Below are positions 1 through 6,633 of a stretch of 10,579 bases of DNA, one piece after another. Below the pieces are notes generated by a model. It had not been told where the DNA came from. It saw only the letters and a list, made by a program, of their open reading frames with translations, and did no database searches. This stretch comes from Promethearchaeota archaeon (lineage in GTDB: Archaea; Asgardarchaeota; Lokiarchaeia; Sigynarchaeales; MK-D1), in the NCBI GenBank assembly GCA_016839385.1, contig JAEOUK010000565.1, positions 1 through 10,579 on the forward strand. Reading direction: 5' to 3'. Made by a program: the position numbers and the translations under genes. Every line of letters begins with the position of its first letter. The stretch's first letter is position 1.

Positions 1-1845
1 AAGATATTCTCTCTTGCTATATTCCTAATAATAGTATGCTTATTTTCTTCTCTTATAATTTATACAAATGTTGTTTTCAACAAGTTTCTCTACTTCATGG
101 AATTTGAGCCAGAAAACAATCCCCACGAATTGAAACTAATTAATTCGACTCGCTTACACTTATTAGTTGAGGGAAATCCTATGGATCATAATGTATTAGG
201 TGCAGAAATGAGACAAGCATTGTATCATATGCCATTAGGATTTAGTGGTGTAGCATTATTCGATTCTAACTATTTTCCTGAGCACGCAATTACAGATCCT
301 TACAACTGGACTCCAGATAACACATCGAGTCCAGGTTGGTGGAATAATTTGTCTGATGTACGTATGCAAAGATTGAATCATTTAGGGGATAGTCCAATTC
401 ATACGGCTGAATATTTACAAGGACAGTGCTTACGATGGGCTGTTTATAATAGAGAAGGTAATCTTGCAGGAGTACAAGCCGCAGAACAACAAATCTCACG
501 TGTTTTAGATGGGTATTGGATCCAAACTCGTGCATCAGGTATTCCAGGACATTTAATCAGATTTGCACTGCCAAACAATACTTTTGGAATAAATGGGGAA
601 GAACCAGATAACCCAAGTAATTACTATGGAAATTTATGCCCCGCAACTACTGTTTACACAAAGTGGGGGACAGTTTCAAATTTAGAGTATGATTTTTCTT
701 CATGGGTCGTTGTTGGGGACACCTCTCGAGATCAAAATGTAGGACTTGTTTTTGCGATTGCGAGTATCCTCAACTTCGTGGAAAATGAAGACTTGTTGAA
801 ACGGGCTGGTGCAATTCTCGTTGAAGTGGTAGACAACTTGATAAAAAACGACTGGAAGACAATAGAACCTCTTGATGGCGATATAAAATCTCTTCGAACA
901 AATGCAGCAGATATGGACGGATCTCCTTTTGCAGGATGGGAACTTCCCCCAACCTTTTTACGGGTAGCCATGGAAGTAGATCCAGAGAAATATACTCCAT
1001 TATATCAAGAAATTTTGACTGAGTATAATTTTCTCATGATGCAAAACAATTATAACGGCTATAAAAACGTCTGGCCATCATTTTATCCTGTAAATCTAAA
1101 CTGGGAAGCAAAATGGGCATGGTGGTATCTAGAACGGAACTCAGATCTAAGTTCTATTTATTATGATTTATTAGAAGACAATTATAATGCGATTAAACCT
1201 CTAAAAAATGCGTTTTTCCAATCCTTGTATCTCTCTATGGAACCTCAAATAAAGAATAGTAAATCCGCTGCTGCTAATTCCTCTCATTATGCTCATATTA
1301 TTTCGGAGATAAAAGATTCGTTAGCAAGAATGGCTGAGGATCGTTGGAATGGGTTCAATATTTACCAAGAGCCCGATTATTCGGAACTTGTAACGATGTT
1401 TGATGATCCTAGTCTGAATTATTCTGATGCAGAAGTTAGAGAGCAATTATTGATGGATCCCCTAGCTGAACAATATTATGAAAATATTGTACTTCGAAAT
1501 TTAATTGAAATCGGTATTGGATTAGATTCAATGAAATCCCATACTTTATGGGCTCTTCCCGTTGATTGGCGACCCAGAGAGGATTGGATTTGGCAAAGAA
1601 ATCCTTTTAAATTACGTGTACCAGTCCCGGCTTCTATCGATATTCTTCATGAAGAATATCACGCAGATTTCACCACAATTTATTGGTGGGCACGATATAT
1701 GAATTGGATTGATGCTCCTGACATAAGTCTAAATATCACCCCCCAAACCATATCTGCAGCCGACGTAGCTCAAATCTGGCAAGGTCATGGATTACTCAGT
1801 GAGTATTGTAATCATACAAGTATTTTGGAGGGGATTCAAGGATGA
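1..1845 (+). CDS. Membrane-anchored/exported protein, probable alpha/alpha-toroid fold (5' partial)
   Basis: The reading frame is open to the first base of the window, so the gene starts upstream; the first visible ATG, at 97, is internal (visible residue 33). Visible residues 2-25 are a strongly hydrophobic stretch that reads as a signal anchor or signal peptide, so the remaining ~580 residues are probably outside the cell. The body is rich in Trp and Tyr and carries about nine N-x-S/T sequons, fitting a glycosylated surface protein. Recognisable blocks are GDTSRDQ (239-245) followed by a helical segment, LPVDWRP (519-525), WIWQRNPF (529-536) and YWWARY (561-566) near the end. From memory these resemble uncharacterised proteins predicted to form glycosidase-like alpha/alpha toroids; an enzymatic role on glycans is inference only. 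It overlaps the next gene by ATGA, suggesting translational coupling with a membrane partner. Confidence is high for a real exported protein and low for function. Confidence 0.72.
   Translation, partial: KIFSLAIFLIIVCLFSSLIIYTNVVFNKFLYFMEFEPENNPHELKLINSTRLHLLVEGNPMDHNVLGAEMRQALYHMPLGFSGVALFDSNYFPEHAITDPYNWTPDNTSSPGWWNNLSDVRMQRLNHLGDSPIHTAEYLQGQCLRWAVYNREGNLAGVQAAEQQISRVLDGYWIQTRASGIPGHLIRFALPNNTFGINGEEPDNPSNYYGNLCPATTVYTKWGTVSNLEYDFSSWVVVGDTSRDQNVGLVFAIASILNFVENEDLLKRAGAILVEVVDNLIKNDWKTIEPLDGDIKSLRTNAADMDGSPFAGWELPPTFLRVAMEVDPEKYTPLYQEILTEYNFLMMQNNYNGYKNVWPSFYPVNLNWEAKWAWWYLERNSDLSSIYYDLLEDNYNAIKPLKNAFFQSLYLSMEPQIKNSKSAAANSSHYAHIISEIKDSLARMAEDRWNGFNIYQEPDYSELVTMFDDPSLNYSDAEVREQLLMDPLAEQYYENIVLRNLIEIGIGLDSMKSHTLWALPVDWRPREDWIWQRNPFKLRVPVPASIDILHEEYHADFTTIYWWARYMNWIDAPDISLNITPQTISAADVAQIWQGHGLLSEYCNHTSILEGIQG
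1827..1833 (+). promoter_or_regulatory. Ribosome binding site for the 1842 gene
   Basis: GGAGGGG lies inside the end of the upstream gene, eight bases before the ATG at 1842. It is a strong Shine-Dalgarno sequence and fixes the start of the downstream gene within the ATGA overlap. Confidence 0.75.
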
Positions 1846-3023
1846 GTGAATCAAGATCTACCGAAATAAAACTTTACGGAATAGATTTTGTGAAATTTCT
1901 TCACATTTTCGTCCAAATCATATTCATACCTGTGACTGCGGTTCGCCTTGAACATAATTTTCAGATATTAATCCCTCTGCCTATAGGAGTTTTCATTATT
2001 TTGTCAATTTTTTGTAATATAGTCGTTTTTATCCCTCACTTACTAGAAAATCGGCATAGAATGGGATTTACTCTATCTTCAAATGGTTTGAGAATTCAAG
2101 AAACAAAATTTTTCAAGAAACGGTCTACTAGTTTCGATTTATCGAAATATACACTGACTATTGAAAAAATCCATGAATCATTAGGATGGACTTTTGTTTT
2201 TTTCCTTGGTTTTTCGTGGAATCTTTATATGGCTTCGGAAGGAGTAAAACTCCTAAGTGTTAAAGCATTTTATCAAGGACTTCCCATGTTTTTTTATGGT
2301 TTTCTAACCGAATTGTTTTATTTGGTAATGTGGTTCTTGCCAGATGCAGAAATCACAGTATTTAATACAGAAAATCCTATAAAATCGAAAATTTTCCTAA
2401 TCCCATCAATAATTCTGTCTTTTAAATTAAAGCAATTGTATCTAGGCAAGAAAAAGCTGTTTGAACTTAGGAAAATTTTCAAAATTGAAGAGGAATCTGA
2501 ACGAACATCCCTAGGTGACTTTCTGAAACAAAACTGGATTTTTATGATTCAGATGTTCACATGGGTAGTTGTTTGGATTTTAGGAGCATCATTTACGTTC
2601 GATTTCTATCACTACCAGTTTGTAGCAGCTTTTAGTTTCGTACTATTGGTGTTCTATTTGAGAATGGTTATCTACAAAAAAAAGAAGGTTTTTAGGAACC
2701 CTTGGTGGATTTATCCGTTTTGGATCTTAACATTTCATGAAGTAGGCGTAAAAACCTGGAATCTTACTGCTCTAGGATTCATGTCTCCCTCTTCAATAAT
2801 ATGGACCCTGCCGATAGCGTGGCTCTTATTTCTATTGGTTATTACATCCACCATATTAGAGGTTTTTAGAATTCATACACTAATTCAATTCAATAAAAAG
2901 GTGTTTATAGGAATCTTAATTGTGTTATCCTTAGAAGTGGTACTTCAGTTCACAGCATTTCTCTCAACCTATAGATTTATCCCCTTTTATCTCTCACTTA
3001 TTGAAATAGGACCGATATTCTAA
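1842..3023 (+). CDS. Polytopic membrane protein, unrecognised
   Basis: The 393-residue protein has roughly nine to ten hydrophobic segments: about 16-35, 41-68, 115-133, 145-167, 183-193 (weak), 229-252, 258-276, 286-303, 317-342 and 352-385. Between the second and third lies a polar, strand-like stretch (about 72-112) with alternating hydrophobic residues. This is vaguely like the small PH-like domains found next to membrane helices in some prokaryotic proteins; that likeness is weak. A basic, charged loop (about 194-225) probably faces the cytoplasm. No transporter or enzyme motif was recognised. The start is supported by the upstream GGAGGGG and by the four-base overlap with the exported protein gene, which implies co-translation. 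The pair may act together at the cell surface, but this is context only. An oligo-T run follows the gene. Confidence 0.8.
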   Translation: MSESRSTEIKLYGIDFVKFLHIFVQIIFIPVTAVRLEHNFQILIPLPIGVFIILSIFCNIVVFIPHLLENRHRMGFTLSSNGLRIQETKFFKKRSTSFDLSKYTLTIEKIHESLGWTFVFFLGFSWNLYMASEGVKLLSVKAFYQGLPMFFYGFLTELFYLVMWFLPDAEITVFNTENPIKSKIFLIPSIILSFKLKQLYLGKKKLFELRKIFKIEEESERTSLGDFLKQNWIFMIQMFTWVVVWILGASFTFDFYHYQFVAAFSFVLLVFYLRMVIYKKKKVFRNPWWIYPFWILTFHEVGVKTWNLTALGFMSPSSIIWTLPIAWLLFLLVITSTILEVFRIHTLIQFNKKVFIGILIVLSLEVVLQFTAFLSTYRFIPFYLSLIEIGPIF

Positions 3024-3043
3024 TTGATCCATAAGAAATTACA

Positions 3044-3051
3044 TTTTTTTT
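3044..3051 (+). terminator. Oligo-T terminator after the 1842 gene
   Basis: A run of eight T starts 20 bases after the stop codon at 3021-3023. Archaeal RNA polymerase commonly stops at such runs without a hairpin. It suggests that the first two genes end here and that the ABC pair is a separate unit. Confidence 0.5.
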
Positions 3052-3129
3052 AATTAGAGGATTTTCAAAAGATTCATAATGCCTTTTCTACTGTCCAATA
3101 TTACATATTCATAAAAAATTGGAATCTAT

Positions 3130-4074
3130 ATGCAACCACTTTTTGACATTCAAGAGGTTACTAAACGATATAAAGATGTAACTGCATTAGGCAGTATTTC
3201 TTTTTCCATACAGCAAGGGGAGATCTTGGGGTATATTGGACCTAATGGAGCAGGAAAAACTACTACGATAAAATTGCTTGTGGGTTTGATAAAAAACTAT
3301 GAAGGCATCATTAGATATAAAGATCAACCATTATCAAATCAGGAAGTCTCATCAGAGCTTCATCGGGAATTGGGTTATCTCCCACAAGAAGTTGAGTTTC
3401 AGAATTGGAGAACCGTTCATCACGCTCTTAGTACGTTCGGATTGTTATCAGGAATACCCAAAAGCGTGTTGAATGATGCAATAGAGAGATCATTAGAAAT
3501 CGTGGGTTTAAATGATGTACAGAACAAAAAAATCGTCCATCTTTCTGGTGGGATGAAGCAAAAACTAAAATTTGCACAAGCCTTAATGCATGATCCTCCA
3601 TTTCTCGTATTAGATGAACCAATGTCAGGTTTGGATCCAGGTGCTCGATATCAAGTTTCAAACATTATCAAGAAGTTGCATAAGAAAGGAACCACCATTT
3701 TCTTCAGCTCGCATATTTTGGGGGATATAGAGAATCTAGCAACACGCATTGCGATCATTCATCAAGGTAGGATTATGAAAACAGGTACACCTGCAGAATT
3801 ACGAGAGGAATTTCGAATTTCGAATTCCATAAAAATAGCATATAGCAAGCAAAGCTCTCAGCTGCAACAAGACAAAATCGATTCTATACAAGAAATCTCT
3901 CAAGAATCTGAATTGGAACAGATTATTCACATGCGTCCTGAAATTGGTATTGATCAAGGAATGCAGAAGATTCTAAATTATATTACTGAGAATTCCATTA
4001 AAATACGAAAAATTGATGTTTTAGAACCTGACTTAGAAGATGTATATCTTCATTTTGTAGGAGGTGGGAAATAA
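3130..4074 (+). CDS. ABC transporter ATP-binding protein (ABC-2 exporter type)
   Basis: This cytosolic ATPase subunit would drive the permease encoded next to it. All hallmarks are present: Walker A GPNGAGKT (37-44), Q-loop Gln86, signature LSGGMKQ (138-144), Walker B FLVLDEP (158-164) with catalytic Glu163, D-loop SGLDP (166-170) and switch His195. Residues ~225-314 form a C-terminal extension ending PDLEDVYLHFVG, typical of ATPases paired with ABC-2 permeases (the NatA/CcmA/drug-export group). At 314 residues the length is normal. No Shine-Dalgarno is visible before the ATG, and the AT-rich bases at about 3103-3119 could hold a TATA element, so a leaderless transcript is possible. The permease ATG is one base after the stop codon. 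The substrate cannot be deduced; the nearby surface protein makes an envelope component conceivable. Confidence 0.95.
   Translation: MQPLFDIQEVTKRYKDVTALGSISFSIQQGEILGYIGPNGAGKTTTIKLLVGLIKNYEGIIRYKDQPLSNQEVSSELHRELGYLPQEVEFQNWRTVHHALSTFGLLSGIPKSVLNDAIERSLEIVGLNDVQNKKIVHLSGGMKQKLKFAQALMHDPPFLVLDEPMSGLDPGARYQVSNIIKKLHKKGTTIFFSSHILGDIENLATRIAIIHQGRIMKTGTPAELREEFRISNSIKIAYSKQSSQLQQDKIDSIQEISQESELEQIIHMRPEIGIDQGMQKILNYITENSIKIRKIDVLEPDLEDVYLHFVGGGK
4060..4068 (+). promoter_or_regulatory. Ribosome binding site that sets the permease start at 4076
   Basis: GGAGGTGGG overlaps the last codons of the ATPase gene and ends seven bases before ATG 4076. The alternative in-frame GTG at 4064 lies inside this site, so it is unlikely to be the true start. 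Confidence 0.75.
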
Positions 4075-4075
4075 C

Positions 4076-4750
4076 ATGAGAAAGACTAAACTTGGTTTAC
4101 TCTACTTAGATGAACTAAAGGGTTACTATAAATCTAAGCTTATGGTAGTTCTTTGGATTGGATTACCTTTGATTTCATTTCTCGTTCAATTTTTGAATCC
4201 TGATTTGGAAGGAATTCCTTTAACTACATTCGTAGCAATTTTGGTTGGAGCTATAGGGGGAACTTTGTCTTCCGTTATGTTAAGTACAACTATTACGACA
4301 GAACGAACACAAAATGTCTATGATTTATTCCTTATAAGACCTGTAAAAAGATGGGAAATTATTTTAGCGAAATATTTCGCTGTATTATCGTGCTTGTTAA
4401 TTGCAGTTTTTCTCAGCTTTACACTTGGTGTTATTGTAGATCTAGTGAAATTCAACACATCAATCTCAGTTTTAATAGAGATGAATGCAGAAAGCCTAAT
4501 TTTATCACTTGCGACTATTTCGGTAGCTTGTTCGATTGGAGTATTTTTTGGAATCTTAATTAATTCTGTAGCAGTATCCGCCGTTCTCTCTGTATATTTG
4601 GGAAACCAGATATCGGGAATAATACTACTTCCTACAGTATTGATTTCGGGAATTCCGGTGGAAATTTACTCAATTTCGGTGGGAATAGGTATTTCTACAA
4701 TTATTTTGGTGGGTTCTCTTCTGATTTTTAATAAAAAATCCCAATATTAG
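4076..4750 (+). CDS. ABC-2 type transporter permease
   Basis: This 224-residue membrane subunit would form the export channel with the ATPase encoded just upstream. Six hydrophobic segments are visible at about 22-40, 50-70, 97-121, 138-160, 166-190 and 198-218. Between the second and third lies the charged coupling segment that begins with Glu76 and runs through LIRPVKRWEI (86-95), the usual ABC-2 permease arrangement. An in-frame GTG at 4064 would add four residues and overlap the ATPase gene, but GGAGGTGGG sits at the right distance only for ATG 4076, so that start is preferred. ATPase and permease are almost certainly co-transcribed and translationally coupled; two copies of each would normally make a working transporter. 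The substrate is unknown. The stop codon lies inside a hairpin terminator. Confidence 0.9.
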   Translation: MRKTKLGLLYLDELKGYYKSKLMVVLWIGLPLISFLVQFLNPDLEGIPLTTFVAILVGAIGGTLSSVMLSTTITTERTQNVYDLFLIRPVKRWEIILAKYFAVLSCLLIAVFLSFTLGVIVDLVKFNTSISVLIEMNAESLILSLATISVACSIGVFFGILINSVAVSAVLSVYLGNQISGIILLPTVLISGIPVEIYSISVGIGISTIILVGSLLIFNKKSQY

Positions 4751-4760
4751 GATTTTTTTT
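4733..4760 (+). terminator. Hairpin plus T-tract terminator after the ABC operon
   Basis: AAAAAATCC (4733-4741) pairs perfectly with GGATTTTTT (4750-4758) around an eight-base loop, and the T run continues to 4760. The TAG stop at 4748-4750 lies in the loop and first stem base. The shape resembles a bacterial intrinsic terminator, although the stem is AT-rich and the T run alone may suffice in archaea. Confidence 0.6.
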
Positions 4761-4804
4761 CTTTTTCTGTTTCCCGATACTAATTAAGCGTTATCAAGAT
4801 TATC

Positions 4805-4816
4805 AATCTAAAAGAT
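4805..4816 (+). promoter_or_regulatory. Possible TATA box for the 4834 gene
   Basis: AATCTAAAAGAT is centred about 24 bases before ATG 4834, and no convincing Shine-Dalgarno precedes the ATG. That spacing would suit a leaderless archaeal transcript. The match to a TATA consensus is only moderate. Confidence 0.35.
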
Positions 4817-4833
4817 AATAGGGATAATTTTAC

Positions 4834-5316
4834 ATGAGTGATGATATTCGAAGATTAGATCGGTTTTTCCGTAGGTTCAAGAAATGGGATAATGTAGAAG
4901 AATTACGTGATGAAGATATTGAAGAATTAGGAAAGCGAGATATTAACGAAATATTGACCGCAATCAAATCTATAGCCAAAGCAAGATTATATCGCTTATC
5001 TGATCGTTACAATATGAAATTGCAAGTAATCGGTAAAATTTTGGAGACGGGTGTTGACGCCCTATTTAAATTGGACTTTTCCGATATGGTGAACGCAGAA
5101 GCTTCAGAAGAAACACTCGAGGTTGAAATTGACCAAAAATATCGAGTGTTATTGTTATTGGTGAAAAGAATGAACAAAAAAATACCAGAGCGCATGGATT
5201 TTGTGGATAAATGGTTCGAATCTCACCATAGAGAATTAGAGCAGTTAACATTATCCTTTGGGGTCGCCATGAAAACCATTCATTTAACCATTAATCTAAT
5301 ATTTAGCATGAAATAA
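4834..5316 (+). CDS. Helical cytosolic protein, unrecognised
   Basis: The 160-residue product is highly charged and predicted by eye to be almost wholly alpha-helical. It has a basic N-terminal segment (RRLDRFFRRFKKW, 6-18), an acidic patch (about 20-35), then amphipathic helices to the C terminus. There is no signal peptide, membrane span, metal-binding Cys/His cluster or nucleotide-binding motif. I do not recognise the family. It stands alone, preceded by a terminator and a possible TATA element and followed by a T8 run, and it converges on the EEP gene. Sustained length, an archaeal-looking start region and codon use like its neighbours support a real gene. A helix-bundle binding protein is one possibility, but no function is claimed. 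Confidence 0.75.
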   Translation: MSDDIRRLDRFFRRFKKWDNVEELRDEDIEELGKRDINEILTAIKSIAKARLYRLSDRYNMKLQVIGKILETGVDALFKLDFSDMVNAEASEETLEVEIDQKYRVLLLLVKRMNKKIPERMDFVDKWFESHHRELEQLTLSFGVAMKTIHLTINLIFSMK

Positions 5317-5323
5317 CCATTTA

Positions 5324-5331
5324 TTTTTTTT
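5324..5331 (+). terminator. Oligo-T terminator after the 4834 gene
   Basis: Eight T begin seven bases after the TAA stop at 5314-5316. The run just touches the last base of the convergent EEP gene's stop codon, so this junction between the two genes is very tight. Confidence 0.5.
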
Positions 5332-6155
5332 CAAACTATTATTCGAATAGAAAGAGCTTTATGATCGGCAGACTCTACATTCCAAGCTAATTGTGCTGAG
5401 TTTTTAACTACGGTACAAAGATGGTTTACCCAAATATAATCAATCCGCAAAAATGGGAATGATACATGCCAAGTTTTTCCTAAAAATGGAGCTTTTCCTG
5501 ATGCAATCCAAGTATCATGTAAATGTGTGAATAAACTCCAATAACTAATATCCAACAAAGAATTTGGCGTGTTAAAATCACCTAATAGAATTAATGGTTT
5601 TGAATAATCCAAATTGTCTAAAATGGTTTGAACATGATGATAACGACTGATGTAGTAGAAAGGCACATCCAAATGAGTGTCAATTACATTTATCAGAGTT
5701 CCATTTACATCAATTTCAGCAATAAGAATTCCTCGTGATAATACATCATCCTCTCGAATTTGGATAAATTCGGTATTAGTAATATTATATTTCGAAAAGA
5801 TAGCTAATCCGTAAGACCAGACATCTTCACTTGACGGAATTGCATAATACTCATATGATAATTGATCAGCAAATTCTGAGATGCTTAATCCTATACCATC
5901 TTTTTCCACTCCCGTCAGTTCCTGCAATCCCACTATATCTGCTTCCATTTCAGTAATTAGTGAGATAGTTTCTGAATTTGCTCCAAATTCCACGTTATAA
6001 GAAAGGATTTTCAAGGAATTTGAGGAGTTTTTAGTAGTCGATGCTGTTAATCCCACGAAAAATGGAAGTAGAATTTGCACCAAGTAGCAAGATAATAACA
6101 CAATACCAATCCAGAACATATTTTTTTTCCATTTCTTATTCAGGAATTTCATCAT
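5331..6155 (-). CDS. Membrane-anchored endonuclease/exonuclease/phosphatase (EEP) family protein
   Basis: EEP enzymes are metal-dependent phosphoesterases that cut nucleic acids, phosphoinositides or sphingomyelin. The 274-residue protein shows the whole motif series: SYNVEFG with Asn54, LQEL with metal-binding Glu79, DTH (159-161), LGDFN (191-195) with Asp193 and Asn195, RIDYIW (237-242) and SADHKAL (262-268) with Asp264 and His265. All expected catalytic positions appear intact. Residues 13-36 form one hydrophobic segment after a basic N terminus, so the catalytic domain is probably tethered on the outer face of the membrane. That favours an extracellular nuclease or phosphodiesterase over a DNA-repair enzyme, but the substrate cannot be told. 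Two adjacent ATG codons (6155 and 6152) are possible starts. The gene is alone, and the region upstream has an inverted repeat and a near-perfect direct repeat. Confidence 0.88.
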   Translation of the reverse strand: MMKFLNKKWKKNMFWIGIVLLSCYLVQILLPFFVGLTASTTKNSSNSLKILSYNVEFGANSETISLITEMEADIVGLQELTGVEKDGIGLSISEFADQLSYEYYAIPSSEDVWSYGLAIFSKYNITNTEFIQIREDDVLSRGILIAEIDVNGTLINVIDTHLDVPFYYISRYHHVQTILDNLDYSKPLILLGDFNTPNSLLDISYWSLFTHLHDTWIASGKAPFLGKTWHVSFPFLRIDYIWVNHLCTVVKNSAQLAWNVESADHKALSIRIIV

Positions 6156-6171
6156 TCTACTATCAGTAGAA
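6155..6171. repeat. Inverted repeat at the start of the EEP gene
   Basis: TTCTACT, a three-base spacer ATC, then AGTAGAA form a perfect 7-bp dyad. It ends on the first base of the EEP start codon on the minus strand. It could be an operator or a small hairpin in the mRNA leader; chance is also possible. Confidence 0.45.
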
Positions 6172-6175
6172 CAGA

Positions 6176-6203
6176 TTCAAATGCATTATGGTTCAAAATG
6201 CAT
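6176..6203. repeat. Near-perfect direct repeat upstream of the EEP gene
   Basis: TTCAAATGCAT (6176-6186) recurs as TTCAAAATGCAT (6192-6203), about one and a half helical turns apart, each ending in the palindrome ATGCAT. The first copy lies about where a TATA box for a leaderless EEP transcript would be expected. A tandem regulator-binding site is possible. Confidence 0.4.
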
Positions 6204-6368
6204 CTCTGGGATTAAAGGAGAAGCGATCAATTTTCAATAGAAGGAAAATCATTAGTGTAGAATCTAAAATCTAGTCTATACGTCAATAGGAGTGTTCAAA
6301 AGCGTATTTAATTTCATTAGTGAGTACCAAAGCAAATGTATAAGTCTTAGATCTGCCATCACCATTTC

Positions 6369-6379
6369 AAAAATATAAT
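6369..6379 (+). promoter_or_regulatory. Possible TATA box for the 43-residue protein
   Basis: AAAAATATAAT is centred about 20 bases before ATG 6394, slightly closer than usual for a leaderless start. ATGTATAAGT at 6336-6345 is an alternative that would give a leader of roughly 27 bases. Confidence 0.35.
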
Positions 6380-6393
6380 GAATGATAACTCAC

Positions 6394-6525
6394 ATGTCAC
6401 AATATAAAAAGAAGCCAACAACCGGGGGTAAAAAGGACAATCTCGGCATTTTTATGGTTACCGATCCGGAGAAGGCAGTTAGGGATGTTAAAAAGAAAGA
6501 ATTAGAGAAAGAAGACGAGGAATAG
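6394..6525 (+). CDS. Charged 43-residue small protein, unrecognised
   Basis: This short open frame has a lysine-rich N terminus (YKKKPTTGGKK, 4-14), a central patch NLGIFMVTDPEKAV (16-29), and a mixed-charge C terminus of Lys and Glu that would form a helix (30-43). It has no membrane span, Cys or His. Evidence that it is real: G/C-rich third positions in several codons (ACC, CTC, GGC, CCG, GAG), unlike the surrounding AT-rich spacer; a candidate TATA upstream; and a T10 run 45 bases after the stop. An in-frame ATG at 6382 would add four residues, but it lies only about eight bases from the centre of the TATA candidate. Layout and charge are like small nucleic-acid- or ribosome-associated archaeal proteins, but no family is recognised and no function is claimed. 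Confidence 0.6.
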   Translation: MSQYKKKPTTGGKKDNLGIFMVTDPEKAVRDVKKKELEKEDEE

Positions 6526-6570
6526 TAATTTCAGAGTATCCTACTTTTCATTAGTTATTACGATTCTTTG

Positions 6571-6580
6571 TTTTTTTTTT
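6571..6580 (+). terminator. T10 terminator after the small protein gene
   Basis: An uninterrupted run of ten T, preceded by CTTTG, lies 45 bases beyond the stop codon of the 43-residue gene and before the next gene. It is the longest homopolymer in the window and a good archaeal transcription stop. Confidence 0.6.
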
Positions 6581-6633
6581 AACAAATTTTTCCAAAAATA
6601 GCATTGATTTGAGAGAAGCGATACATTTGGAGT

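Noticed and set aside
97..99. ATG 97 as the start of the first gene
   Set aside because: The frame is open to base 1, and the 32 codons before this ATG encode a hydrophobic anchor, so this Met is internal.
290..1000. Three minus-strand open frames of 76-81 residues inside the first gene
   Set aside because: They are shadows of a strong plus-strand gene, with no promoter, ribosome site or recognisable domain.
3428..3661. Minus-strand frame inside the ABC ATPase gene
   Set aside because: It lies wholly inside an unmistakable ATPase coding region.
4351..4563. Plus-strand frame of 70 residues inside the permease gene
   Set aside because: It is out of frame within a conserved ABC-2 permease and has no independent support.
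3130..4750. ABC pair as a drug or sodium exporter
   Set aside because: The motifs prove only an ABC-2 type exporter; nothing in the sequence identifies the substrate.
5007..5251. Two minus-strand frames inside the 4834 gene
   Set aside because: They overlap each other and the plus-strand gene and have no start signals.
6255..6281. Imperfect inverted repeat GTGTAGA/TCTATAC with AATCTA repeated between
   Set aside because: It has a mismatch and low complexity, and sits far from either start, so it is not convincing as an operator.
6156..6393. tRNA or small RNA in the EEP upstream region, prompted by GGTTCAAAATG
   Set aside because: No acceptor or anticodon stems could be built around the T-loop-like bases; only short repeats are present.
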